Assembly: GCA_003116995.1 (NCBI GenBank)
Contig: BDSL01000009.1
Span: 1,528,501 to 1,592,500 of the forward strand
From: Yamagishiella unicocca
Taxonomy: Eukaryota > Chlorophyta > Chlorophyceae > Chlamydomonadales > Volvocaceae
Length of the DNA: 64,000 nt
Reading direction: 5' to 3'
The notes under the pieces are model-generated. The model was not told the origin of the DNA and searched no databases. It saw nothing but the letters and a program-made list of their open reading frames with translations. The first letter of the stretch is position 1, and each line of letters begins with the position of its first letter. Below are positions 20,317-32,400 of this stretch, in pieces. The position numbers and the translations under genes were made by a program.

Positions 20317-23078
20317 ATGTTACTCGTAGCCTTAGCTGCGGTGGTCCTCCTGGTCGTTATGGGTGGGGTGGCGTTCATGACTATTAGGACGACCATGACA
20401 GCTAAAAAAGATGAAGAACAGACAATGGACCAGCAGCTTCCGCAGGCAAGTCTGTCGGCTTCAGCCTTTCACCGCTCACAAGGATTGGAAGAAGGGTGAT
20501 ATTATATCCAAGGGCGACTATTGTTCTCCCCCCTATGTTACGTAGGGAGCTGCAGCTGCCAGGCAGGCAGCACCTGCGGGTGGGCGCCAAGCTGCGCTGG
20601 ATCGTATGCGCGCTGGCATGCGCCAACGGCTAGCGCAGCGGCAAGTCGACGAGGCGGAGGGGGCAGCAGTAGGAGAAGATTACGTCTCAGATGACGAGGC
20701 GGCCAGCGGGAGCGACTCGGAGGACGACGTGAGTGCCCGGGGGCGGGGCCCAGGTCTTGACGGCTCATTATTGGGTTCCCTCTCTACTCTACCAGTTCTC
20801 CTTCGGCTCACCCACCTTCCCACACCCGTTGCCTCACTCCCCTTCCCTCCCGATCACCCTGTGAGCAGCGCCCCCGTACATGCCGCGCCACGTTGCCGGC
20901 CAAGCTGACGGTCTTGACAGGCAGCGACCAGGCAGCAACGCGCCGTACAGCGACTACCCTAGCCATGCCCTCTTGACTCGCTCCCGCACCCCGTCCCCTA
21001 TCCACCTCACCGGTCCTTCACCTCATCACCAGCTCCCCCTCTCCTCACCTCCCTACGACCTTCGTCTTTCGTATCCTCAACCCAGTTCTCCAGCATGCAT
21101 CTCAAAACGTCTGTTCTAAACGGGTTTTTTTTCTCGCATCCACGGGTCTTCCTCCCCTCCCTGCCTAATCACCGACTCCTCCTTCCTCACCACTCCCCCA
21201 CCACCGCCTCCTCCCGCCTGCAGGCGGACATGCCGCAAGACCGGCGAGCTGCCAGGCGGGCGGTCCGCCGCGAGGCAGCCGCCGCTCAGCGGGACGGCCG
21301 CGGCGTCAGCAAGCGCACCGCCTACGAAGAACGCCGAGCCAAGCGGGAGGCGGAGCGGGAGGCGCAGGAAGCTGCGCAGGTGCGCGGCTGGGGGCGGTTG
21401 GGAAGAAGCTAGAAATGTGCACAAAACAGGGTGGGCGGCAACGGAGGACAGGTTACATGGGCTTGGGAGGAATCACGTCCAGCTGGGTCCGCAAGCTGCA
21501 CGAGCTCAAGCCGCGGTCTGGTCGTACGGCACACAACAACGACGGTCCACTCATTCATTCATTCGTTTCCCTCCTTCCGACCTTGCTATGCCACGGCAGC
21601 GTCACATCCCCACAAAACACACATGTACGACCCAGTGCGCTCGTACCCACGACGTTGCTTCGTTGCACCCACACCATTCTCGGACGCCGTACGGTACGGC
21701 AGCAAAGACACGCGGTGGCCGCGTGTGCGCAACCGGGGCCTCACTGAGCGCTCAGCCCCTCGCTACCTCGCATTGACGTTTGGGGGTCGGCCTGCGTTGC
21801 GGCCGGGGTGCCGTACGCAATGCCTCCAGGAAGAGGAGATGCGGCGAGCGGCGGAGGAGCGGGCGCGGCGCGAGGAGGCGGAGGCGGCCAAGTGGATGAG
21901 CCAGATCAGCGTGGAGGAGCAGGGCGAGGGTGCGTGTATGTGTGTGTGTGAGGGGGGGGAGGGGATAGGGAGGAAGCTTCCCGCTGTGCCCGCGGGCCTG
22001 GCCAGCTCACTGAACCGTTCACTAGCAGCTGACTGAGCCGCTCACTAGCAGCTGACTGAGCCGCTCACTAGCAGCTGACTGAGCCGCTCACTAGCAGCTG
22101 ACTGGTGCGTCCCTTGGCGTCCGCGCGGCAGAGGGCGACGAGTCCGGTGCCGCCGCGGAGGGTCTGCTGGCTGAGTTCGTGGAGTACATCAAGGCGCGCA
22201 AGACGGTGCCGCTGGAGGCGCTGGCGCTGGAGTTCGGGGTGCGCACCGCGGATGCCATCGACCGCATCCGCGGGCTGGAGGCCATGGGGAGGCTCACGGG
22301 GGTCATGGACGAGCGCGGCAAGGTGGGTGGGGGCAGCGCAGTAACGCGTCTTTGCCAACGAGAAGAAGGACCAAGAAGGAAGAGCTAGTAGGCGGCTCGT
22401 TTGGGTGGGGCGGGGCAAGCTGCATGGCGAGGTGATGGTGGTGGAATATAAGACCCGCGGGCCGGCCCGGCAGCATTAGCGTTTAGCTACGCACAACGTC
22501 TGGGCTGGCTTGCGACCACTGCCTCCGAAACATACGCCTCCCGAGCTACGCACTGCACGGCATGACATGGCATGGAGCACACCTGCTCCTCCTCGGGGGC
22601 ACACCTTGGGTGAATTCGTCCCTGGCGCAACCGGGGTGGCACTAGCTCCCAGTCCTTCCGAACACGCTTATCTCGATCCGCTCGGACCTCACGTGCAGCC
22701 TGGACAGCTCTCCACTGTCACTTCAGCCGCCGCTAGTCTATGCGTGCGTAAGTTAACTATTGAAGGTACCGTATGGCCACTCTTCGCTTCTGCGTTCTGA
22801 AACATAAGCGTTTTACCTTTTCCTAATACACACACCTGGAACCCCCCCAACCCCCCACCTCATGCTCCTGCTGCTCGCAGTACATCTACATCAGCATCGA
22901 TGAGATGAATGCCGTGGCGTCGTACATACGGTCCAGGGGCCGCGTGGCGATCAGCGAGCTGGCCGCCCGCTCCTCCTCGCTGATCGACCTGGAGAGCAAG
23001 GCGGACGCGGGCGGGGGGGCGGGGGCCGACAAGGGCGCGGCCGCACTGGACTTCGACCAGCTGCTGGCGGCGGCGTGA
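20317..23078 (+). CDS. DDRGK1: DDRGK1/UFBP1, UFM1-ligase adaptor at the ER membrane (six exons)
   Basis: ER-anchored partner of the UFL1 ligase in the UFM1 (ufmylation) pathway. Exons: 20317-20445, 20546-20728, 21224-21379, 21830-21929, 22132-22322, 22881-23078; 318 residues, close to the usual family length. It begins with one membrane segment (LLVALAAVVLLVVMGGVAF, 2-20), followed by a long charged, Glu/Arg-rich helix (about 60-185) and the C-terminal PCI/winged-helix region: LLAEFVEYIKARK, LALEFGVRTADAIDRI, LEAMGRLTGVMDERGK and YIYISIDEMNAVASYI. The signature reads MDERGK (248-253) instead of DDRGK. Intron 1 has a GC donor (CCGCAG|GCAAGT at 20446). Confidence 0.95.
21078..21155 (+). repeat. 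M1 module in DDRGK1 intron 2
   Basis: CAGTTCTCCAGCATGCATCT, AAACGTCTGTTCTAAACGGG and CGCATCCACGGGTCTTCC. Sense, about 70 nt upstream of the acceptor at 21223. Confidence 0.88.
22017..22104. repeat. 23-bp tandem repeat in DDRGK1 intron 4
   Basis: Four copies of CACTAGCAGCTGACTGAGCC-type units immediately upstream of the acceptor region of exon 5. Confidence 0.92.
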
Positions 23079-24219
23079 CGGGGCGGCGGATGAGGGGGCT
23101 GGCGGCTGGGCGCAGCATGGAAACATGGGGTGGAGTGGAGGTTGGGACGGGAGAAACGTGGGATGGCGGGGGTTGGAGGAAGGGTACTGGCTGATGCTGT
23201 ACGCTATCTAACCCAAACGGGTAACAACGAGGCATTGCTGGAGTCGTGGGGTGGCGGACGAGGGATAAGGGATGATAGCGGTGTGAGGGTAGCTGCGGTC
23301 CAGCAGGCGGAGCGGCACAGGGGCTTGCTTGGGGGTGTCGTGAATGCCGTACGGTGCGGTCGTGAGTCCGGCGCGCGGGCCGGGGGCCTGCAGCTGCGAC
23401 TGGCGCCATCTGCGCTTGGGAGCCTGATGTATTGTGGGTTAATATCGGTGCGGTCGTACGCAATACCGGCTTGGGCGTGAGGGCTTCACATCGCTGCCAG
23501 CCCTGTCAAGTGCTGCCACCCAGCCCGTCCGATTTCAGGCTGGCGGGTTGCGGATCGAGGCGGGTGCCCAGGGGCCTGTGGGTTGTCTGATGTGCCTTGT
23601 GCCTGTGCAGCCAATGAGACGCGCCCTGGACGCTTCATGCAGGCTTCCCAGCGTCGAAAAGCGCGCTGCTGGGAGAAGCGTGCTTTTGTTCTTGATGGTG
23701 GCACCAGGGGAGAACGCTGGGTGCGGCGTTCCAGCATGGGCTGCACGCGTCGCTTCGCATGCCTGCTTAGGGCACGTCTTATAACTTTTACAGTGGGCCC
23801 GAGACCAAAAGTGATGTACATGTCGATGTTGGGTAAAATCCTAAACCTGCTGTCGGTTCCAGTAATGACACAGTCACAGAATGACAATCCTCATCTCTCG
23901 ACCATTGAGCCAGGCGCCGGGTATCGGCGTTGGGTACACCAGCTAAACTGATCACGGACCGTGAGTTCTACGAGACATGCTCCGGAACCAATTTGCGGGA
24001 TGATGTACGGCAACGTGGCACCTCCTCGCCGTCCAAGCCCATCATATATTGACGCACGTCGTAAGCCACCGCACGCGGGCAGAAGCACCAGGTAGCTACC
24101 GGGCATGTGCCCCTTCCCTCGCCTATGTCGTACACACGGGTTCCTTCGCCATGGCCCCCCTTCCTTTTCGCGTCAATGATCTTTATGCCCCCCCCTGAGT
24201 CCGCCGCCCCGGCGCCGTT
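23079..24219. other. Tail-to-tail gap between DDRGK1 and the GT92 gene
   Basis: No convincing gene. A TGTAA for the GT92 gene (TTACA at 23788-23792) gives it a 3' UTR of about 430 nt. An M4-like copy (CGTCAATGATCTTTATGCC) is at 24165-24196. A 122-codon + frame and a 133-codon - frame overlap at 23.5-23.95 kb but neither resembles a known protein. Confidence 0.5.
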
Positions 24220-27200
24220 CTACCCAGCCTCCAACCCCAGCACCGCCGCTCTCCCCCTCACCTTCCCCTTCCCGATCCTATGCAAGGCCCGCGACTTCCT
24301 AATCCAACCCCAAGGATTATTTGGATCCGTTACAATTTCCGCCTCAGCGCCTTCCGTCCCGCCCAGCCCTGCGGCGTCTCCAGCTCCCGAACTCGCCTCA
24401 GCGCTTCCCAGAAGACTCATCCGCCGCTTCGGCTTCCCCCCGACCAAACCCAGCTTCTCCGAATTCGCCGCGGTAATCCAAGCCCACGGATCGTCCGCCG
24501 CCGCCGTCGCCGAAACCCCAGTCGTTGTCGCATCCGCACCCGCCGCCACCGTCACATCCGCCGCCGTCGTCGTCGTCGCCGCTTCCGTCGACGTCACCGC
24601 ATCCGCCGCCGTCGTCGTCGTCGCCGCCGCCGCGTCAGTCGCCGTCGCGGCCCCCGCCACGTCATCCCCCCCCCGCGAACCGACACCCCCCCCTCCGCTC
24701 GCTGCCCCCTCCGTCAGCCCCACCACCTTCGTATCCAGCGCGGCAGTAGCCGCGGGCCCAACCGACCAAGTCGCCGACACCTTGAACGGCGTGTACTCAG
24801 CCGCACCGGCGGCGATGCTACCGCCTCCGCCGCCGTCCTCCTGGCGCTTACCCCAGTAATTCGGGATGTGCAGCAGGAAGGCGCACTCGGCGCCCGCCAG
24901 GGCCGACTCTCCGTGCAGCGGCACCCCATCATGCACGTAGAACCCCACGATGCGGCTAGACGGCACCGCCACCACCTTGCACAGCTCCGGCCGCAGCGGC
25001 TCGGCTTTGAGGCGGTCGTACGCCATGATGGGGTGGCGCGACAGCGACCGCGTGGGCATCACCCACCAGGCGGCCTCCTTGTGGGGGGTGAGGCGGGTGG
25101 AGGCGGCCTCCACTCGCTGCAGGCGGAACAGGGTGTTGCGGGAGCCGGCCTTGGAGAGGCACTCGTGGATGGACGGCCAGCCGTGGCCGTAGGCGGAGTA
25201 GAGGTACTCGTCCAGGTCGGCCAGCAGCAGCATTACGTTGGGGCCGCAGGAGGAGAGGCCGAGCAGCGCGTGGCTGGCGACTAGGGCCTGGTGGGGGCGG
25301 GAGGCGGCGGCGTGGGATTGTGTGTATGTGACACGGGAGAAAGGGTGGAGGGGCGGGGGCGGGGCCGGGGGGAAGGGAAGAGAGGGAGGACGAGGGGGAG
25401 GGGGAGACAAGGAGTGGTGCATCCACGCACTCTGCCGTCCCCCTCCCCATGTGCAAAGGTGCGCCGCCCCCTCCCAGCATCGCCCCCTGCCGCCCTCGCG
25501 GGCTCCCGCCACCTGCCTGGTCATACTTGTACGACATGGGCGGCGAGCGCTCGGGGAAGTCCCACGTGACCAGCATGAGCCGCCCCCTCTGCACCAGCGA
25601 CAGGATGCGGGCCACCCGCTCCAGCCCAACACGCGTCATGCGGTCCACGTACAGCAGCACACCGGCTGCGCGCACGAGGGACGTGAAGGGGGGGAGGGAG
25701 GAGGGGGGAGGGAGGAGGAGGGACGTGAAGGGGGGAGGGGGGAAGGAGGAGGGGGGGAGGGCATGTCCAGCAATGAGCCGCAAGGAATGGACGGCGAAGC
25801 CCGAATGGCTGAAATGAATGTGCGCGTGTGGCTGGGTGGGTGGCTGGGTGGGTAGCTGGGTGTTGGTTCCATGCGATGCGTCGCCACGTACTGCGGCCCC
25901 AGTGGCCACCTGCACGCGACGCAGTCCAGCCGCCACCTACCCCCGCCGATCCCAATCTGGTAGGTGGCATAGTTGTAGATGCGGTTGGCGGTTAGCCGGA
26001 TGCTGTAGTCCCAGTGCGTGCCGTTCACCCCGATGGTGCGCATGGGGAAGGCCAGCGACCACAGTGCGGGGGCCTGCAGCGCCAGGGACTCGGCGGGCAT
26101 CAGCCGGCGGCACATGCGCTGAGCAGAGATGGGCAGGCAGAAGGTGGCGCGGTAGCCGGGCAAGGACTCCTCGTACATCTGGGTAGGGCCGGGGCCGGGG
26201 GCGGGGGCGGGGTGGTGTGAGACCGGTGACACGAAAAAAGACCCCCCCCCCGCGGGGCCGGGGGGGGCGGATGTCGCCGGGTGGGGTGGGGTAGCGGGGA
26301 ACCCCGTGCAGGCGGGCTGGGGTGGGGGGTCGTGAGGAAAGCCCGTGGTGGGATGGGAAGGGGGTCGTGAGGAAAGCCCGTAGAAGAGGAAGCCGACTAG
26401 GAAAACGTTGGGTACATGCGCTTGGACGTGCATGCTGGAAGACTTGGTTGAGGACCGGGGTGGGGGGGGACGGTACAGGATGCGGTGCGACGCGGCGGGG
26501 GAGGATCAGGCGGGTTTCGGAATCCACGTGGGGACAGGTACACAGCTGTCAACACAGGACGGGTCGCGCGGGGGGCCGTTAGGGAAGCCCCGGGGGGTTG
26601 GGGGGGTGTCCGGTAACCCGCAGGCCAGGTGCGGCGGCAGGCTGGCTGTCCCATGCAGCCGGCTGGGCTGGCTGCCCGTGCGTGCGGGGCTGCAGGGCGG
26701 GGAGCCCTCCCTTCTCCCCTGCGAACGTGCTGGACGCATGATTATACGCGGGACGCACGCGCACATCCAAAAACGCATGCGGGCATGCTCCTCGGCAGCC
26801 CCAAGGAACAAAGATACCGCGCGCCGGTGCCCCCGCCCCCACTGTTTTTATGCCACCCCCCCCCGCCGCCGCCCCCCGGCGCTCCGCAGGTGTGAGCGCA
26901 AATTCGGTTGTACTCGTCACGGCAGATTTGCCGTACGCGACGTCACACGTTCGCAATACATTGGGCTGTACTCATTGGTACAACGGGGTGCGGAACGGCT
27001 GCATATGCTTGTGTGCGCCGGTCAGGGTTGGAGGGGAGAGGTTAGGTAGGAGGCAGGACTCAGGTTATGGCCGCGGCTTCATGTGTTTACCTTGTAGCAG
27101 CGTCCGGGGCTTTGGGGGTCCAGTGGGAAGGTGAAGTGGAATGGGCGAAGGGATGACCGCACTTGGGGGGCGCGCACTTGGTCTATCACCGACAGTGACT

Positions 27201-27591
27201 CCACAATTTGCCCCTTTGGCGTCTCAAGCCGGAATCGCGGCTGCCAAGCATTCTGGTCAACTCCCATCAGCATGTGCCCGTCCTGGTTGCGGAACAGGGC
27301 ATCCGGATCCTCCGCCCAAGCAAAGCCATGCACCCCATGTTCCTGAGTCATCACTTCTCCGCTGGTGTTGTCGGGCACAACTCGCTTCAGCCATATGTTA
27401 AGAAGTAAGACCTTCTCGTTGAGCAGTACAGGTGCCTTTGCGTAAAGCTGGACATGCACAACGCCGAGGTCGTGCGATGCTTCACGCAGCAGGCGGTGTC
27501 CTTCCTGCGTCTCCTCCGTTCTAACGCATACAAAGCAGCTTACGAATACAGAGACTACGATGATGTTGGAAATAACGTGGCACCGCGACAT
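24220..27591 (-). CDS. GT92-like (DUF23) Golgi glycosyltransferase, type II membrane protein (four exons)
   Basis: Probable glycosyltransferase of the GT92 type; acceptor sugar unknown. Exons: 27091-27591, 25941-26178, 25513-25665, 24220-25280; 650 residues. The start MSRCHVISN is followed by a signal anchor (IIVVSVFVSCFVCV, about 9-22), so the catalytic part is lumenal. Family-like blocks are GVLLYVDRMTR...LVTWDFPE, the metal-binding type motif DLDEYL (319-324) and RHPIMAYDRLKAEP. After about residue 420 the chain becomes Ala/Thr-rich, with two PWxWI motifs (PWAWI, PWGWI) near the end. Intron 3 can be read as GT-AG (DQA|VASH, used here) or as GC-AG with acceptor at 25288 (DQ|ALVASH), differing by one residue. 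Start chosen as the first ATG of the open frame. Confidence 0.83.
26214..26250 (+). repeat. M4 module upstream of a GT92 3' splice site
   Basis: GAGACCGGTGACACGAAAAA; on the gene strand it lies 36-72 nt upstream of the acceptor at 26179 with its T/C-rich strand in sense. Confidence 0.65.
26401..26453 (-). repeat. M1 module, 5' half, GT92 intron 1
   Basis: Gene-strand AACCAAGTCTTCCAGCATGC, sense to GT92, about 225 nt upstream of the acceptor at 26179. Confidence 0.7.
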
Positions 27592-29075
27592 TTGCAACTA
27601 CTTTGGTTTGGGCAGTAGCATGGGTAGTGAGACGCCGTGCACCTCCGTTAAACCACTCTGATTATGCACCCATGTTGCCGCTTTGTTATGTCTCTATGAC
27701 AGGCGTGGCCATGCGAAGCCATGAGCACCAAACGTAGCGTGTACGATTCGCACTCAGGGGTACTCACTTTTTACGCTTTGCCCAAAGTGTCTGCCTATTC
27801 AAACGTTGAAACGATAGAACGGCTCAGCCCTCAGTGCCTGAATGGATGAGGGTGCATCAAGTACGGCGGGCATTGAACGGCTGAGACCGACAAGCACAAC
27901 CAAGCTTCCCTAGCGCGCGACGCGCGACGCAGGAGTCCGGCTAGCCTGCGTTCTTGTTAATTCTCCCCGTTGCGCCTTTGGGCCCCCTGGCCTGATCGCC
28001 TGAACAACGTTGCCGTACCTTTGCCGAATGCGTTCGGAATCCTGGCTCGTCACCCAAACGGCTGCGCATTGTTACCGGTACTTTGGGCGTCACTTGCCCC
28101 GACACTATTCCCGCCCTTGCCACCTTACCTAGGCAGCAGTCACGCTTCTATGCAGTGTGCACAGAACGGAACCCACGCAAGCCAGATACCCAACCGCTGT
28201 CCGCATATCAGGCCCCCAACCCTTAACCTTCCGCGCAAATCACGCCCCTGTTCGTCATAGCCTATGCGACGAAACGTCTCAGACTTACGGCCGCCATATA
28301 GCTCCCCTGTGCACAACAATGCGACCTGTGCCGTCGCGGGCATTGGTCTGAGGGGAGTGAGCTGGCTCCGGCCGCAGTGGGCTGGAAACTGCTCGCGGCG
28401 CGCTGCTGGGACCTGCGGCTGTGCGTAACACGATAGGATCCGGCTGCACCTGGAAATGCGCCCCTCGCCCCCGCCGGATGTGCACCACCTGGCCGGCTAG
28501 GCAGCTACCGTTGCGCACACGGCCGAGTGACCCTTGGGGCAGTGCATACATTTTGGGCAGACGAGGCCAGTGAGCAGTACACTGAGCCGCTCCGCTTCGC
28601 TTACAGCGGGATGTTGGATGTCCATTTGCCTATTCGAACGTGCCAGGCACAAGCCGTGACGTCCGCCAGCGGCCACCTTCGGTGTGCCGGTGTGCCGTGG
28701 TCGCTCCGTTTCCTCCTCCTCGCTCGGTGGCTGCCAGCCCTCACGCCTCTCACTGCAAACACCCGTGATCCGCCAGCGATAGGGTGCTGGCCCATACGGT
28801 GTATCCAGCGGGCCGACGCCGCAGCTCCCCCCCACCCACACCAAAGGGCTGCAGCCACTCCGCTACCGCCTCCGCTACCGCCTCCGCGCTCCTCTCCCGC
28901 ACCCACACAATGCCATGCGCGCAGCCCCGCGGCCGCTCAGCACGAGTCCGCGAATCAGGTCCACAGGTCCAACGGTCCACAACCTCCTCACGTCGCGTCA
29001 CCACCTCGTCTTGGGCGCTGGTCCCTTCCGCGGCAGACGCGGCCGTACAACCGTACGTCCAAACACAACAGCGCG

Positions 29076-29106
<31 letters not shown>

Positions 29107-29442
29107 CGCCGCCCGCCACATCACACAAGTAGGCCGGCGGATGATCATATTGAGTGTCGTTCAAGGTCGCGCCACGGGGCGCTGCACCCCCCGCCCGATG
29201 CCCTCATGATTGCACCGGCTCCTCCCCCTCCTCCCTACCACCAGGCTGTGCACGCGCCATCGGTCTATTGAACGCATGCATTAGCAGTTCAGCATGCCTA
29301 TGCGTCGTCTGGACGATGCACCCGACACGCCCTCCCCCGCCCACCACGCCCCAAACTAACACCAGCCCCCTACCCGCGTCTAGTATACATCCCCAGTCCT
29401 GCCCACGCCTCCTCCTCCTCCCCTCCTCCACGGCAACGTGGC
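27592..29442. other. GT92 upstream region and CFAP100 3' flank
   Basis: Both flanking genes are on the - strand. A TGTAA for CFAP100 (TTACA at 28601-28605) implies a long 3' UTR. A GGC-triplet microsatellite lies at about 29070-29105. No supported gene. Confidence 0.5.
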
Positions 29443-32400
29443 TCAGATCATGTCCTGCGCCAGGTACGCCTCCAGCTCCGCCTCCTCGTCGTTCCGGTCG
29501 TCCGCCTGCACCACCTTCTTGCGCTGAGGCGGCGCCGAGCGGAACATCAGCGGCTTGCCGCTCTTCTTAAACACGGGCGCCGCCGCGCGCTCCAGCGCAC
29601 GGGCCATGCGCGCCTCGTGCTCGCGGTGCTGCGCCGAGAGCTTCTCATCGCGGGCGACCTGGCGGGGGTAGCGGGGGTGGTGGTGCACGGGCGGGGGCGG
29701 GAGGCAGCAGGGGGCGTGAAGGGGCCGGCAAGGGGCTTAGGTACATGACTGGGATGCCTGCATGATGTCTCGGAAGCGGCCACGTGTGGTCGAAAGGCGT
29801 GCGGAGCGCTCACCCGCCCAGTCGCAACCAAGGCTACGACACCACTAGGGCCGTGGGCCGTGGGCGCAGACAGGCCGGGCGCCCGGGGCGCAGGTCGCCA
29901 TGTGGCCGGGCCGACCGCTCACCTTCCTGCGCTCCTTTTCGCGGCCCTTCTCCGCCCCGTCCACGTAGTCCCCCGGCATGGTCTCCCCCGCCGCCAGGTA
30001 CTCCTCCAGCTTCATTTCGATGTTGGTCAGCATCTGCAGGTCCAGGGAGGGGGCCGGGGGAGGGAGGGGCTCATGCGCGGTAGCTCGCCAGCAGTGGCAG
30101 CCGGCCGAACGACCGACCAAGCACGGGAGGTGGCGGAGCGACACGAGAATGGCGACGCTCGGGGCGGCAATACAGGGCAAGAGGGAAGCGCCGGGCGGCC
30201 GAGATGAAGGACGCGACCCGAAGCACGGGGAGGTGCTAGGACTGCACGCTACCCAGACCCCAACCCAACCTCGACCTCAACCGGTGCCCCGTAAGACCCC
30301 CAGTCTGCCAGTGAGACTTGCTGCCAAGCCCCGTTATATCCCAGTCCTCGCTGGACCCGGATATTGCCCCCTGCCCTGCCTTGGTTTCGGAGGCCGGCCC
30401 ACCTGCAGCGTGCTGATGGAGGCATCGGCGTCGAAGCCGCAGCGTACGTACACGTCTCGGACCTTGTCGCCCAGCTGCTTGAGGTTCACGGGGGTGCCCG
30501 CACCCGCGCCCGCGCCGCCGCCCGGGGGGCCCACAGCTGACCCTCCCCCCCCGACGGTGTTGCCCATGCTGAGCGTGAAGGCGCCCTCGTTCTCCAGCGT
30601 GCGGTCCTTGAGGCGCCGGGCCTTTTCGCGCGCGGCGACGATGGCGGCTTGCAAAGACGAGACCTGCTTTGGGGACCAATGAGAGACTGGCGGTGTAAAT
30701 TGGGGTTATTGGAGGCAGGTGCGAGTGACGGATAGGACAAGTGACAGCCAGTGGAGAGCAGCCGAGTGCGTATTTAATTTCCTTCGGCTCGGCAGCAGAC
30801 GGGTGGAGCCGGGAGTGCGGCATTGGGGGGCGCCAGCGAGGTATCGGCAGCAGACAACTAGGTCGACATTCTTACTAGGTCGACATTCTTACTAGGTTGC
30901 GTGTCAAGCGCAAAGCGAGGTCACGACCCGTGTGGGGCTACCTGCACAACGTAAGCCCCACTGCCCCAGTGCCCCATGCGACGGCAGGCCCCGGACCCAG
31001 GCCCCGGACCCCAGACCCCGGACCCAGACCCCGGACGGGGGCCTGGGTCGGGAGCGCACCCCACCCCGCACCCCACCCCGCACCACCCGCCACGGTTTTT
31101 CGTTGCAACCCGCCGCAGCACCATACCTGGCCCTGCAGCGTTTGCGCCTCCGCATCCATCCGCGCCTTGGTGTCCCGCAGCTTCTGCCGGAGCTCCTCCA
31201 GCGCCTCCTCGGTCTCCTGCGCACCGGGAGAGCACCAGCAGGGGGAGCAGGCGGCGGTGCTGGGACCCGCCAACGCCTCCTGGGGGCGTCCTCGGCCCGA
31301 AACGACCTCTCAAGAGCCCTACTGCTGGCCGCCTGGTCACCGACGTTTCCGCCGACCGCAACAGCAGCAGCAGCAGCAGCCCAGCGCGCCAAGAGCATTC
31401 GACCGCTGCTGCGTGACATGTGGTAGGGTGGCTTCGGAGACAGACTGTAGTGGGCTCAAACGACGCAACGGAGGGGCCCGCCGCACGGAGCCATGACCGT
31501 GGGGCCCAACGACACGACGCCACACAGCACGGCAAGACACGACACGACGCCACACAGCGCGGCAAGACACGGCACGACGCCACACAGCACGGCAAGACAC
31601 GTCGCACTGCCCCACCTGCGCGTTTTGTATGTAGAACAGGTTCGACTCCTCCAGCTGCTTGTACACCGCCAGCAGCTGGCTGGGCTCCTGTGGGGCCCAG
31701 GAGGGGGACAGAAGGGGCGAGGTGGGCGAGGAGAGATGCGAGGCGGATGGGCCCCGCGGGGAGTGACTGGTTAGAGCCGGGAGGGGACCCCAGCCCGAGT
31801 AGCGCCTCACTGTCCGGCCAGGTACGCGGAGGTGCAGTGGCGGTGCGGTGCGGTGCAGCAGGGTGAAACGCGGTGCGGTGCAGTGCGGTGCAGCAGGGTG
31901 CGGTGCAGTGCTGTGCAGCAGGATGAAACGCGATGCTGTCCAGTGCTGTCCACTGCTGTCCAGTGTGATGCGGTCCCCACCTGGAAGTACATCTCCTCGT
32001 CATCCGGGTCCATTTGGAAGTCCAGGTTGGGCGGGGGCGGCTCCCGCTCCTTCATGATCTCCTGAGGGTGTGCGGCGGCGGCGTGGGGCGTACGGCGGCG
32101 GCGTGAGGTGTGCGGCGGCGGCGCGGGGTGGGGGTGAGGTGAGCAGCGGTGGCGTTGGCCGCCCAGTGGCCTGTGCAGCGAACAGCTGCCAGGCAGCCGC
32201 ATGAGGTGCCGCCCACTGCTACTCAGATGCGGTGGGGACGAGCGGGACAGGCCTCGATGCCGCAACCTCCACCCGCAACAGCGGCAGCGGCCGTGTGAGG
32301 CTTCCTTCCGTGGGAAGGATGGGGCGCTGCCAGCTGGCGCCGCCGCCGGCGGCGGAAGCGCGCCGACGGCGCCCGCCGCCGCCGGCGCGACGAGCGCAGG

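Noticed and set aside
23486..23951. Overlapping frames of 133 (-) and 122 (+) codons
   Set aside because: They are mutually antisense, resemble no family, and lie in the probable 3' UTRs of two convergent genes.
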